The notes under the pieces were generated by a model. That model had not been told where the DNA came from, made no database searches, and was given only the letters and a program-made list of their open reading frames with translations. A DNA stretch of 20,521 bases from Beroe ovata. Taxonomy: Eukaryota; Ctenophora; Nuda; Beroida; Beroidae. Shown piece after piece: positions 9,419 through 18,834 of the stretch. Each line of letters opens with the position of its first letter. The stretch's first letter is position 1. A program made the translations under genes and the position numbers. Location of the stretch: positions 29,943 to 50,463 of the forward strand of contig CAMPET010000228.1 in NCBI GenBank assembly GCA_946803715.1, given 5' to 3'.

Positions 9419-9527
9419 CTAATTCAATGCCCCGTTGCAACTCATCGCAACAATAGCTCGCTGTATTCCTCTGATTTCGGCAAGTCCTCTTGCTCTACCA
9501 AACAGCGAGTGTCCCGGGATACTGCTC
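9419..9527 (-). CDS. uxuA: uxuA exon 6 and stop
   Basis: Acceptor AAATTCAG. It encodes the C-terminal signature [18 protein letters not shown], ending ALN-TAG (stop at 9421-9419). I see no canonical AATAAA on this strand in the next 200 bases. Confidence 0.92.
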
Positions 9528-11697
9528 CTGAATTTGTCATTTTGTCGTCATGGAAACAAGTGAACCTCCGATTGTCGTGAGAAATCGACTTTTCCAATCG
9601 GGTTGGCAGAAAACCAATTTTACCTGGTCTCCACTGACGAGGTGAGTCTCATTTGATGTCCATGATCGGATCTCATGGGGAGTAAAGCCTCCTCACCCCT
9701 CACCCCCTTCTCCCTCACCAGCTCGCTCACCACACTAACCAGGTCTGCATCCCCCTCAATGTGTCCTGGAGAGAATTATGAGGGGTGCTAATTCACCATT
9801 ATGAGTAAATTGTGTCTGTTAGCTTTAGCAAGTTACACTGAAATAAAATGTTACACTGAAATAGAATGCGGGTGTGACATTTCACTCGATTCTTCAGCCC
9901 TGACATAGTGAAATAGGGGCCGTGCGGAGGGCGCTATCCGCCGCACAATTGATATCCCGACAGACTGTGTAGCTTAAGCTACCTGATTCTATGAGACCTC
10001 CATCTTGAGTTTTCACCACGTTTCTGAGATGCACAAAGTGAACTCTGTCCCTGAACCGCTTCACCATCTCAATCACATTGTTGTCAGGGTTGGACGCCAG
10101 ACTCCCCATGCAGAACGTGATGCCAGAACGGGCACATGGCACGGCAGTGAAGAGAGCATCGTAGTCAGCCATTGTGGATGCCACATTCGGTAAACCAAAC
10201 ACCGATCTGGGCAGGAGCGAGGTTATGTGTTAGATCCGACATAATATTCCTGGTATAAACTTGATATAAACTTGATATAAATTGGGTTCATTTAGGCTGC
10301 AGGCTTAATTGAGAGGGCGCTTTTAGGGTGCATTTAGGGGGCGTTCAGGGTGCATTTAGGGTGCGTCGGGCGACTGGTCAATGACCGGAATAGGTATAAA
10401 CAGGTATAATGCGTGAGGGGGAAGTTATGAACTCACACCGAGAGAAATGCTAAGAGAGAGAGGGGTTACCTTGGTGGATCATCCGGGTGCAAGCTGAGAG
10501 TAACATTCCACTTTTCCGCCACAGGTAGCAGCTCTGAGACGAACCTCTGTAAATTTCCCGCCAAATCGTCCCGCGACACACCGTACCAAGTGTCAAGTTG
10601 GTGCTGTAAGTCACGTGTGTGGGTGTAGGGGGCCTGCCCGTGCAGACCAGCCATTATCGTGGCACTCAACTCAGCCTTCTCACTCTCTGTCATTTCACTG
10701 TGGAGTGCCCTAGCTGTGGACACTTCAGATTCTGTGTAACTCTTCTCACTTCCCGGTCTTTTCAAGATAAACATGTCAAATACCCTGGATAATATCAGGT
10801 GAGTACACCCTTAACCCTGCATGATAGAGATATCTGATAAGTAAACTATAATTATACCAATTATCAGTGAAGCCCAACCCCCAAATCCCCCAACCCATCT
10901 TACCTAAACTTGTCCATATTGAATCCCAGTGCAGTACTCCCATCGTGCCAAGGTACATTCAGGTCAGTCCTCAGCCAGTCGAATAGTGGCATGAAACTGT
11001 AACTGAGAATGGGAACCCCGGCTTTGCCCAGGTTCTCCAAGGTTGTCTTATAGTTGTCGAGGTACGTGTCATACTGGTTCTGTGGCCGCCCAGTTTTCAA
11101 TACTTCGTGTACAGCGATACTTTCACAGACCAGCCACGATAGTCCAGCTTCTTCAATCAGAGATTTCCTGAAGGGTTAGGCGTGATGTCACAGTTACAAC
11201 CACACTCAACCACTTTGTACTTGAGGGGGCAGAGCAACGTGTGTTAATTCCAGTGTTGGAATTTGTCAAATACTGACATTAATGCACGTTGCTCTTCCCC
11301 CTGTAATTCGAGATTTTACCATACATAGACACACACATACAAAATGGGCCAATCTGAGTGAGGGCATAATTTATTGGTCACAAAATTCACAACAATAATT
11401 ATTGTCGTTGGAATCTTGCAGGTCTCAAACAGGCTTAGGCTCCTAATCCCAATGGGCAACCGACTCCCACACACACTCACACACACAGTACACACAGTAC
11501 ACACACACNACACACACACACACACACACACACTACGACATGCATTACACGAACCTCTCTAAGATCTGGTCCAATGCCCACACCTCTCCAGTAGGTATCT
11601 CATAGAGAGCTGTGGAAATGGCCTTGGCGCCAGTCTGTCTGATGTCGGATAGGGAAACAGGATCGTCAGGACCATACCAAATCCAGGTCTCATCCAT
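9419..11697 (-). CDS. uxuA: Mannonate dehydratase (UxuA family), complete, six exons
   Basis: Joining 11697-11555, 11167-10904, 10784-10470, 10206-9983, 9765-9624 and 9527-9419 on the minus strand gives 1197 bases: 398 residues plus TAG, close to the roughly 390-400 usual for UxuA. The N-terminus [16 protein letters not shown] and later [46 protein letters not shown] and [12 protein letters not shown] follow the family along its whole length. Family metal-ligand positions are all present: H235, C273, H300 and D349. The enzyme dehydrates D-mannonate to 2-keto-3-deoxy-D-gluconate in hexuronate breakdown, normally a bacterial pathway and cytosolic. Five GT-AG introns show it is a resident nuclear gene and not bacterial contamination. 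The MKP gene converges on it 1.9 kb away without apparent functional link. An additional upstream exon is possible. Confidence 0.95.
9624..9765 (-). CDS. uxuA: uxuA exon 5
   Basis: Acceptor TTCTCTCCAG and donor ACCAG|GTAAAA. It encodes [15 protein letters not shown] and MRSDHGHQM, where D349 is the fourth predicted metal ligand. In bacterial relatives the second position of this block is usually R-P-D-H-G; here it is R-S-D-H-G. Confidence 0.93.
9983..10206 (-). CDS. uxuA: uxuA exon 4
   Basis: Acceptor CTCCTGCCCAG and donor ATCAG|GTAGCT. It encodes [26 protein letters not shown] (C273) and FVHLRNVV (H300), two further predicted metal ligands. The donor is phase 1. Confidence 0.94.
10207..10469 (-). 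other. uxuA: uxuA intron 3 with a short minisatellite
   Basis: On the + strand, 10250-10287 repeats AACTTGATATA and 10318-10366 repeats AGGGTGCATTT / AGGG(G)GCGTT four to five times. Confidence 0.6.
10470..10784 (-). CDS. uxuA: uxuA exon 3
   Basis: Acceptor ATTATCCAG and donor CCAAG|GTAACC. It begins [16 protein letters not shown], runs through a helical, less conserved stretch, and ends LSLHPDDPP, whose His (H235) is a predicted metal ligand. Phase 2 on both sides. Confidence 0.93.
10904..11167 (-). CDS. uxuA: uxuA exon 2
   Basis: Acceptor CCTTCAG and donor TTTAG|GTAAGA. It encodes [21 protein letters not shown], then the segment [13 protein letters not shown] and [12 protein letters not shown], all family blocks of the TIM-barrel N-half. 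Phase 2 on both sides. Confidence 0.93.
11224..11302. mobile_element. 79-bp terminal-inverted-repeat element in uxuA intron 1
   Basis: Arms 11224-11248 and 11278-11302 match at 22 of 25 bases in inverted orientation (AGGGGG-[CA]-AGAGCAACGTG-nn-TTAAT). The 29-bp centre holds a small TTCCA...TGGAA hairpin. The flanks (GTACTTG / GTAATTC) are only a weak candidate for a target duplication. It is non-autonomous; a hairpin RNA from the intron is possible. Confidence 0.7.
11462..11534. repeat. CA microsatellite in uxuA intron 1
   Basis: Imperfect (CA)n with one undetermined base at 11509. It lies just inside the weak donor of exon 1 on the minus strand. Confidence 0.9.
11555..11697 (-). CDS. uxuA: uxuA exon 1
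   Basis: ATG at 11697-11695 starts [19 protein letters not shown]; this fits the usual UxuA N-terminus, so I place the start here. The frame stays open upstream (…FTVLLYV-M), so a spliced 5' extension is not excluded. The donor AGAG|GTTCGT is weaker than the other four. It encodes 47 codons plus two bases. Confidence 0.9.
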
Positions 11698-12160
11698 CAC
11701 ATAGAGAAGGACAGTAAACTCTACCCCGATCGAAGGATTGGATCCGTTACAAAAAGTAAGAAAATAGAGCTGACTTGAATGATATAGAGAGAACCCAATA
11801 TAGTTTTAATAAGGAACTTCAGTTAGCTACAATTTGACGAGAAAATATCCCGTAATGACAACGAGTGTGTGTTTGTGATACGATAAAAATGTGTGGTTGG
11901 AGTCCTGTCCTAAATTCTTGGTGTTGACTTACACTCTTATCTCGTAGCACGGCCACAACGCTTATATTCTTCACAGTAGAGCATGGAGACCGGTTGCAGG
12001 CATCCCGACTTATGAATCTATTCATCATCTAGCTGGAAAACATCTATAGTATAGTTGTATCAATTTCTATTGCAGTTTTACCCAAGCATAAAACATAATC
12101 ATTCGTACTACTTAAACATCCTGGAATCGTACAAGGACATCGTACTAATAAAACATCCTG
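11698..12160. other. 5' flank of uxuA
   Basis: On the minus strand, an ATG at 12028 opens 32 codons (MMNRFISRDACNRSPCSTVK...) ending at GAGT|GTAAGT (11933/11932), a strong donor. Joined to an AG at 11712, it would run in frame into the uxuA start exon, but the acceptor lacks a pyrimidine tract. Otherwise no gene, TATA box or CpG-rich promoter stands out. Confidence 0.35.
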
Positions 12161-13270
12161 AAATGAATTTTATACTATTCTCTCCGAAAAACTAACAGAA
12201 GGTCATGTCGCGGACAGGGAAGAGCTACCAGGAATAAGACACGACAGAGTACAGAAGATGGCCGAAATCTGCAAAGGCCGAAGTAGTGAGTGAGTTAATA
12301 AGCGGAGACAAAGATGCTCAACTCCCCCTAGGTAACCCTCGAGAAGCAACTTATTATAACAAGTAACTGAAAATCTCGTTGTGATGCAGCCCGTTATAAT
12401 GCAGCCCGCAGAATTCAGTCAAACATCTCCACAGCAGGAGAGAGAGAATCCAGAACAGAATTTTTACCGATCTCCAGCTGCATTGTCCAACTCGGAGGCA
12501 ACTGCTCATTGGAGTCCATACCCATTATCCATGGAGAAGCCTGCTCCAACCCAGACCTCACAGCAGATAAGAAAGGCGCAGGATGAGAAAGAACCATTAA
12601 TTACTGCTAGTAATTAAACAGGCAGTAATTAAACAGGAGACAGCGTTTAGTTTATTCTTTACCTATGCAGTCAAGGAGACAGTATATACTGTGAAGGATT
12701 TTCAATGGCATGAAGCCTACCTCAACCGTGATACCACGATTGCTTGCGCTCACAGAATAATTGTTTGCGCAACATTTCTTACAATAATATGCATCTTATC
12801 ATATTCTAAATGCACGACGAGCTGAACTCAGTCTTTTCCCGATTTAGCAAGAGAGAGGGAAAACGATTCTCTATGTCGTTGAGAAGTTAAACTGAGAGAC
12901 GCTATACTTAAGAATTCGGAAGCACCAGTATTCTGGCTGAGTATACACATACTACGATATTAACTACTTTGTAGATGAATCATTGCAAAGCTGGAAACAA
13001 TATCGTCCATGAAACGACGAGGTCAACAAGGACTCCCCCAACAACACCAATGACGTGATGCAGATGGACGAGCTAAGCTCGTTGCTCAACGCTACGGATC
13101 TCGAAGATAACACCAATTTCAAATGTCGCACACAAAAAGGGTATTTCCATGCGCACATGCTGGCACATGATATTCACTACTTCGTACACGGATAATTAAA
13201 TTGCTGACCCATGAAGCGAGGCAGGGGACAGAAGAACAGCTCCCCTAGAACAGTAGCTTTTCGGCAATAT
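12161..13270 (+). pseudogene. Decayed repeat unit A (coding ancestry, family unknown)
   Basis: Unit A is collinear with unit B about 1.1 kb downstream: TATTCTCTCC (12173/13281), GAAATCTGC...CGGAGA (12265/13363), GAGA[GA]AGAATCCA...CGATCT (12440/13545), ACAG...TATACTG (12670/13725) and TTGCTTGCGCT (12739/13814). The longest open frame is 12381-12617 (78 codons, Gln/Ser/Pro/Glu-rich, with ENPEQNFYRSPAALSNS and LITASN). A second open stretch without ATG (about 12600-12834) ends in a hydrophobic segment, IIVCATFLTIICILSY. The shared frame between units argues for protein-coding ancestry. I do not recognise the family. Confidence 0.5.
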
Positions 13271-14380
13271 GGAGAATTATATATTATTCTCTCCAAAATG
13301 GACATGTTATTGATATCGAACTGAAGGTGTGGCTTCTGTTTCTCTCATTAAAACCTAAGACGGGAAAAATCTGCTAGTAGCAAAGATGAGGAATGAGCAA
13401 AGGACGGAGAAACTATGCTTCCTCTAAGAAACTTTGGCCGCCAGGAAACGACATGAAAGTATTGGCAAAACGACATTAAAGCATTGCCGATATAGTGAGA
13501 TACAGCCAGTTGCAATACACAATTAAATCAATCATTCACAACTGGAGAAAGAATCCAAATAAGGAATTGAATTTTCACCGATCTGCTTCTTCTCCACCCA
13601 ATACGATCAGGGAATTCCTGATCCAGATTTATGTCGGAAGTAAATCACAGGATGATGAAGAGATATCAAACAGTAGTGAGAGGTTAGCTCTACTCATCAC
13701 AAATGCTGGAGACAATGCATTGACAGAGTATACTGATACTTTTCAGAGGATTTAGACACCATAAGACATATCTTTCCTGAATGGAACAAATAATTGAATT
13801 CGCTCTCTCAATCCTTGCTTGCGCTACAAATATTACAAAAAAATCAAACCTATGGATGCATCATTAAAGAAATACTTTATAGAGAATTCAATTTATAGGA
13901 AATTAACTTCATAGAGGATTAACACTATACTTTCAAAGAGTATACGTGTACAACATGGCAGATGCTCGCTGCTCATCTCCAGCTTGCCGCCGTACCAAGA
14001 CTGCTGCTCCAGCGGGGTCTCAGTTCAGAACACCTTCAGTTCAGAATTCCTATTCCCCTTTAGATTATAGAGTGTAATGGTGACATCAAGTCATCAGTCG
14101 TCTTGTTCAACTGCAACAGCAGTAGTTGATATATCAACTGTAATGAAGCTCGGGAGGCTAAACCTGACTTTGGAACCTTCGTGAGTATGATTCCTTTTTG
14201 TACAGTTCTTTCTGAACTCCTTCTGTCAAGGGATCTTGTGGGATGAAGTTTTCGGTGAATTTGCCCAACATGTCTCAACTTTCCGGTATGGGTGGCTGGC
14301 TGCATATCATGATACATGTCTCGGAGGTCATCCCCCTACATTCAGGATAAACTACATGAAATATGGATAGAAACGGAAAG
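13271..14380 (+). pseudogene. Decayed repeat unit B (coding ancestry, family unknown)
   Basis: The paralogue of unit A. The open frame 13495-13755 carries NPNKELNFHRSASSPPNT and LLITNAGDN, aligning in the same reading frame with NPEQNFYRSPAALSNS and PLITASN of unit A. Beyond 13840 the similarity fades. A 40-codon Ser/Pro/Ala frame with ATG (13955-14077, MADARCSSPACRRTK) and an open frame at about 14220-14365 (DEVFGEFAQHVSTFRYGWLAAYHD) follow; neither matches a family I know. Confidence 0.45.
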
Positions 14381-14479
14381 ATTCTCTGTGACATTTTTCA
14401 TAGAAACACAGCTGATCTACCGTTCATGCGTGATGTCGATGTGACTGATTTCATGAGAGAGAGAGAGAGTCCCATCAAA

Positions 14480-14900
14480 TAAGTTTCATTGAGAATGATA
14501 AACTGTAATCAAAAAGTAACTTCTATAGTTATTGTTTATGTTATTACTTATTATCAAGCATATGGTATGAAATTTTCTCTACAAACACAAAAAGTAAACC
14601 ATAATATAATGAGAGATGATTCCCTTGATAAACCGAATCAAAGTAATCCCCAAGTATGAATAATCAGAAGAGAAGAAATAAGCAACATACCAATTGTAGG
14701 ACACTTATACGACATTTTCCAATCACCATCGGAATACCGGAAAAGGATACCAGAGGGTCCTTTTCCGAAACTGACTCAAGTAAGTATTTACTATAGTGAA
14801 TTTTAACTCAAGTCAGTTTTGCGACTCAAGTCAGTTTTGCGACTTAAGCCAGTTTCGGAAAGGACCCCCAGAGAATAACAAGAATATCAATGAAACGTGA
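14480..14900 (+). pseudogene. Decayed repeat copy C1 (paralogue at 18370-18612)
   Basis: It shares TTCATTGAGAATGATA...CTGTAAT and then a roughly 90-base stretch with 18500-18612. Both encode, in the same frame, a peptide of the form IP[IM][VI]GH[LF]YDI[FL][QK]SPS. C1 is split by the MITE at 14756-14867. No start, and stops occur on either side; family unknown. Confidence 0.5.
14756..14867. mobile_element. 112-bp MITE with terminal inverted repeats and 6-bp target duplication
   Basis: The ends GGTCCTTTTCCGAAACTG and CAGTTTCGGAAAGGACC are inverted copies with one length difference; the inverted similarity continues into ACTCAAGT/ACTTAAG. It is flanked by CCAGAG at 14750-14755 and 14868-14873. 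Inside are three tandem copies of about 21 bp, (A)CTCAAGTCAGTTTTGCG. The related uninterrupted sequence at 18588-18600 (GATACCGGAGAAT) reads like the pre-insertion site. Superfamily unassigned: a 6-bp duplication is unusual, and 8 bp with mismatches (hAT-like) is an alternative. Confidence 0.8.
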
Positions 14901-15990
14901 AGTGAAGAACTGCATTGAGTATGAGACACTATATGAGACACAATATGAGACACTTTAGTCCTTCCCGAGTCCTTCCCGAGTCCTTCCCGAGTTTTACAAC
15001 CATTCGCCTACTACATAAATTTAAAATGCAATTGGTAGGAGAGATACTTCAAAAAGACTATCGGACATAACTACATGTACAAAGGTTGCGTAAGAGCCAT
15101 CCAAGCAAAGTTGACCATTGGGCGAATGGAAAAATCTGTTGTATTCGTATAGTCATAATGAACAAACTGAATCAAAGTTATGCGTTAGGTTTTCACTTTT
15201 AATAGAATAAATAATGGAGAGTATAAGAGATTCATAATAATGAAGAGTCTAAGAAACATACACGCAAACTTGGCACATAACATCTTTTTTTCCCCCTCGG
15301 GTATATGGGCAAGATGATGATAGGTCATCTCGGGAAAATTTAATTTCATTTTATTTCGATTTCAGGGGAGAAAATTTTTGTTTAAAATTAGAAAGTATTT
15401 AATCTGGGCAATCACTCCGACGCGGGTGTTTAACCCCTAGTCACAATATTTTGTCTTTAACAGCCGAGAGAGGTACCCTAATAAGAAGACAGATTCCCCA
15501 GTTCTTCTATTCTACCCCTTCGATCGTGATACCAAGAGTCCACCTGTAATTACCAAAGTAATTACCTCATCCCTCCCACATTTGTACCACCATCCATCAC
15601 TTCCCCAATGTGACAAGAGATGGGTACTTACACAACCAACTTCTCAACCAACTACAGAACCAACTAGTTCTCAACCAACTAGAATGGAAAGACGGAATTC
15701 CGCCGAACTATAGAACCGCCAGGTTCAGGTGAACGGCGCAGTTACAGCAATAATCGCACAAGTTTAACATACTTATAAAAAAACATCATCGATCGGAGAT
15801 AACGGGCAATTCAATATTTCATCAACTACAGAATGGAGAATCGACTTGGAAGATCAAGAATAGAAACTGGCCAGAGTTGCTCCATTAATAATACATGGAT
15901 GAAAGGAAAACTCAACTGTTACACTATTGCAGAAGAGGTAGAGGTTCATACTGGAGATGAGAAACTAGATCTAGTGAATTCGTTATGATA
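14901..15990. other. Non-genic stretch with short tandem repeats and one Pro/Thr/Gln-rich open frame
   Basis: TATGAGACAC repeats three times with 12-bp period (14920-14953), and AGTCCTTCCCG three times exactly (14957-14989). The frame 15440-15712 is open for about 90 codons without ATG: FYPFDRDTKSPPVITKV, then repeats of QPTSQPTTEPTSSQPT encoded by CAACCAACT copies at 15637-15691. This may be more decayed coding DNA. A further open run at 15833-15985 reads MENRLGRSRIETGQ. No identifiable gene. Confidence 0.4.
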
Positions 15991-16630
15991 TAGGTAGTGG
16001 GTTACAAGAGTCTATTGGAAGCACTTGCTCTGGTGCTACGCTTGTAGGTATGAGCGTGGCAACTAGTGAGACAGTTGCTGAGACATTTGGTAGCGTGACG
16101 GAAATCTGCCATTCAATCAGTTTCCAGTTCTTTTCGAATACAGTGTAGTAGCTATCCGTATGCTGAAAAATTTGTTGCTGAATCAGCCAAAACGAACATC
16201 ATTCATCACCTTGTAACATATTATGTGATAATGGAGACCACGGTCATCAGACGGCAAGGGGGATTCAAAACCGAACAAAGAGTTAAAAGATCTCAAACCA
16301 TACTTCCAAGACGGATTTTTAAGATTAGGACCTGATGAATATTGGGATAGACGGTCATCTACAAGTTAAGTGAGAAATAAGGTGAACGGAACAAGACATT
16401 GTGCATTGATGTCTTGTGCCCGGATTCTCTTACAGCATTTGCAGAATTATATCGGAACGTCAGTAAAAAGTCCTGGGAATTGACGAAGAAAATTAATACT
16501 TTTACTTCGGTTCCTAAGGTACTAAAGGGTTTTCCAAGAGAAGGACTAGGAGTTAGTGAAGGAATAAGTAAAGAACGACTGAAAGAAATAGCAAGTAGTG
16601 AAAGAACTGGTCAGAGAACTACCTAGGTTG
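15991..16630 (+). pseudogene. Decayed repeat copy D1 (paralogue at 17076-17700)
   Basis: GTAGTAGC[TA]...CCGTATGCTGA..AATTTGTT at 16145-16174 recurs at 17236-17265 in the same frame (VVA[IF]RMLxNLL). Downstream ELKDLKPYFQDGFLRLGPDEYW (16285-16350) resembles ELKDIKSSKD...VRLEG at 17542 onward. Near the start YKSLLEAL (16004) resembles SLLDQLK at 19083. The open frame 16399-16626 (CIDVLCPDSLTAFAELYRNVSK...) follows. Stops break all frames; family not recognised. The QDGFLRLG segment faintly recalls BEL/Pao integrase zinc-domain linkers, too weakly to assign. Confidence 0.4.
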
Positions 16631-17075
16631 TTAAAGAACTAGCCCAGTCACGGTGATTTCTGTTATATTAATCAAGTTATATTAATCAAGTTGTCGAAGA
16701 TGGCAAATAGAGTTAATGGACTAATGTATGTTAATGGGCTAATGTATGAATGGAGTGTCACACATACAATAAAAACTGTTGTGTATGATTCAAGCATGCA
16801 TTTTTCATTTGAAGAAAGTAAAGCTGGCAAGATGTTTCCGAACCTAACCGATCGTCTTGTTCATCAACACACTGGAAGTGGTCCTGACCAGGGACATTAT
16901 TAACTGAGTCATCACTCCTCAGGAGTGAGGGATGGAATCAACTACTATCGAAGAGGCATTTGGCCACCCTTTGTTCTGAAATCAAACCGACCATCCAAAC
17001 AGTCTCCAGCTCTGTTGACATGAAAACCTGGTTACATCAAAAAAAGGAAAAAAAGCGTTGCAGTGTTAGTATTAC
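16631..17075. other. Stretch between D copies with two short tandem duplications
   Basis: TTATATTAATCAAG is duplicated at 16663-16690, and GTTAATGG[AG]CTAATGTAT at 16713-16748. The open frame 16691-16903 (IKTVVYDSSMHFSFEESKAGKMF...) has no family match. ATCAACTACTATCGAAGAGG (16938) resembles ATTACTACTATCGTGGAG at 20441. Confidence 0.4.
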
Positions 17076-17700
17076 AAGATCTAAAGCCTGATAGCTGATA
17101 ACTATACCGGCAACGAGCATTCAATAATTGAACCATTCACTAACTGACCCAGTCAATAGTGCATCCTCATACGTGGCTTTATTTATGTTGCACGTTAGAA
17201 GATCCTGAGGGGTGTCTGATAGAACAGACTTGGGTGTAGTAGCATTCCGTATGCTGATCAATTTGTTACGGAAAGCAGATAGACGCCAGCAAGACACAGT
17301 CAGCATCTTCATATATAGTGATTCAATGGTCACGTTTCTCCACAGATGGAAACTACGATCACTTCCTCTTTGCCCAGCAAATCACAAAATGATCTTGGTA
17401 ATGCCAGATTCAACTCAGATTTGATGAATATTGTGTTATATATTAAAAACGTAACTTAGTTAATATAGGTAACTCTGTAATAGAAACACAATGAATATCC
17501 TGTTCTAAGAGTCAAAGCTGGGGCATGTAGTTGTACCAAGAGTTAAAAGATATCAAAAGTTCAAAAGATGTTGATGCTCCCTCATATCAAGAGGCCTGTG
17601 TAAGGTTGGAAGGACTAATAATACCCCAATATTACACACACTTCAGTTGGGTGGACACACAGTACACGTCCTATCTGCCGTGAAGAGTAATGACTCACAT
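17076..17700 (+). pseudogene. Decayed repeat copy D2
   Basis: The paralogue of D1 with the VVAFRMLINLLRKA block at 17236 and the block YQELKDIKSSKD at 17536 onward. The longest open run, 17212-17424, begins with GTG and ends QI-TGA. Spacing between the two blocks differs from D1 by about 165 bases, so indels have accumulated. Confidence 0.4.
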
Positions 17701-18369
17701 CAGAAGTTGTTCGGGCATGTGAGATTTCCCATTGAACAGCATCACGCGGCGTGATGTTTGCCACAGGTATTCCAGATTTGTAACAATTTTATTCCAGCAC
17801 TCCCCTTGGCAATAATATTGTATTTTGATACAAGATAAGGTAAACTGTAAACTGGTAAAGACACGCCAGGACACTGAAAGAGTAGTTAAAAGACTTGATG
17901 CCTTCTTTACCAGAGAGAAACTCGAAGTCTCCTTCCTTGCTATTAAGACGTCGGACGATAAAAGCGATATGAAGGCAGCTTAACGGGGATAGAGCTCGTG
18001 GAAGCTGTGGCGATGAGAAGTGAAGGAGTTATAAACAGGAGGAAATAGCAATAAACCCCTGAAGAAACCGCACGCAGAACACCGCAGAGACATGTTGAGA
18101 CTACCGAGACTGTCCCATGGAGTCTTATTGAGCATGACAAAACATTATCATCGAGTAAATGGAGTAAAACACTGATGACTCCACTGACCCTAAATGAATA
18201 CAATTTTTTCGCTATTACGCTGTAAATGAATAAATTCAAGTCATATTTATATTTTGTGGTATTCGATAGCAGAGGTAGTCATAAATTAGACTTTTTATCG
18301 ATGGTAGAGCAGCCCTGCTCAGTCAAGGAGAGGGATACCCAGCCCCCGTGATACGTTACATTGTGGTAT
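17701..18369. other. No identifiable gene
   Basis: Open stretches occur on both strands (minus 17943-18239; plus about 18084-18223 reading VETTETVPWSLIEHDKTLSSSKW) but none has a family match or splice support. I regard them as decayed or chance frames. Confidence 0.35.
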
Positions 18370-18612
18370 GACATTCATGAGAATGAGATACAGTGTAATA
18401 ATTTTCACATATCAACACAAGCAACATGGAAGCCAAGACAAATGGATATTTAGTACATAGATGCTTCATTCTAGGTAGAAATTGATTGTGTAACAACGAG
18501 GACCGATATTTCAGAAGCGAAGAGATACCAATGATCGGACATTTCTATGACATTCTCAAATCACCATCGAAATCGGAAAACCGCTAGGATACCGGAGAAT
18601 GACAAGAATAAC
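18370..18612 (+). pseudogene. Decayed repeat copy C2, without MITE
   Basis: The paralogue of C1. SEEIPMIGHFYDILKSPSKS is encoded at 18514-18573, followed by a TAG within 10 codons. It retains the uninterrupted sequence matching the MITE target in C1. A 14-base hairpin GCGCT-TGCC-AGCGC follows at 18632-18645 next to the undetermined base at 18631. Confidence 0.5.
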
Positions 18613-18834
18613 AATAACATCATAACGTCCNGCGCTTGCCAGCGCCCTGATGAGGACCAATTATAAGTAGTAAGATACCCCCAACAATCAACATAGTACC
18701 TATTACACTATAACATGGAGAGAATGGTTATTCGTTAAATTGTGAGAATATTGAATAGAGATTTCCCATGGAATAGAATAGGAACACGGGTGTTTTCTTA
18801 ATAGCATATCGATAAAGTCAGTCAATTCGCGATA

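Noticed and set aside
9266-9580. Plus-strand 104-codon open frame
   Set aside because: It is antisense to uxuA exon 6 and overlaps the arm of fold-back element 2; no splice or family support.
12964-13158. Minus-strand 64-codon open frame in unit A
   Set aside because: No counterpart in unit B and no family match; probably chance.
16285-16375. BEL/Pao retrotransposon integrase fragment (LKPYFQDGFLRLG)
   Set aside because: The resemblance covers about a dozen residues; no HHCC zinc pairs, no catalytic DDE residues and no reverse-transcriptase motifs are nearby.
18622-18665. Hammerhead-ribozyme-like core: a GGCGCT-TGCC-AGCGCC hairpin followed directly by CTGATGAGG, with GTC upstream
   Set aside because: There is no GAAA segment or closing stem II/III at any workable distance, and an extra C separates GTC from the stem. 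Other CTGATGA words (16331, 18171) also lack GAAA.
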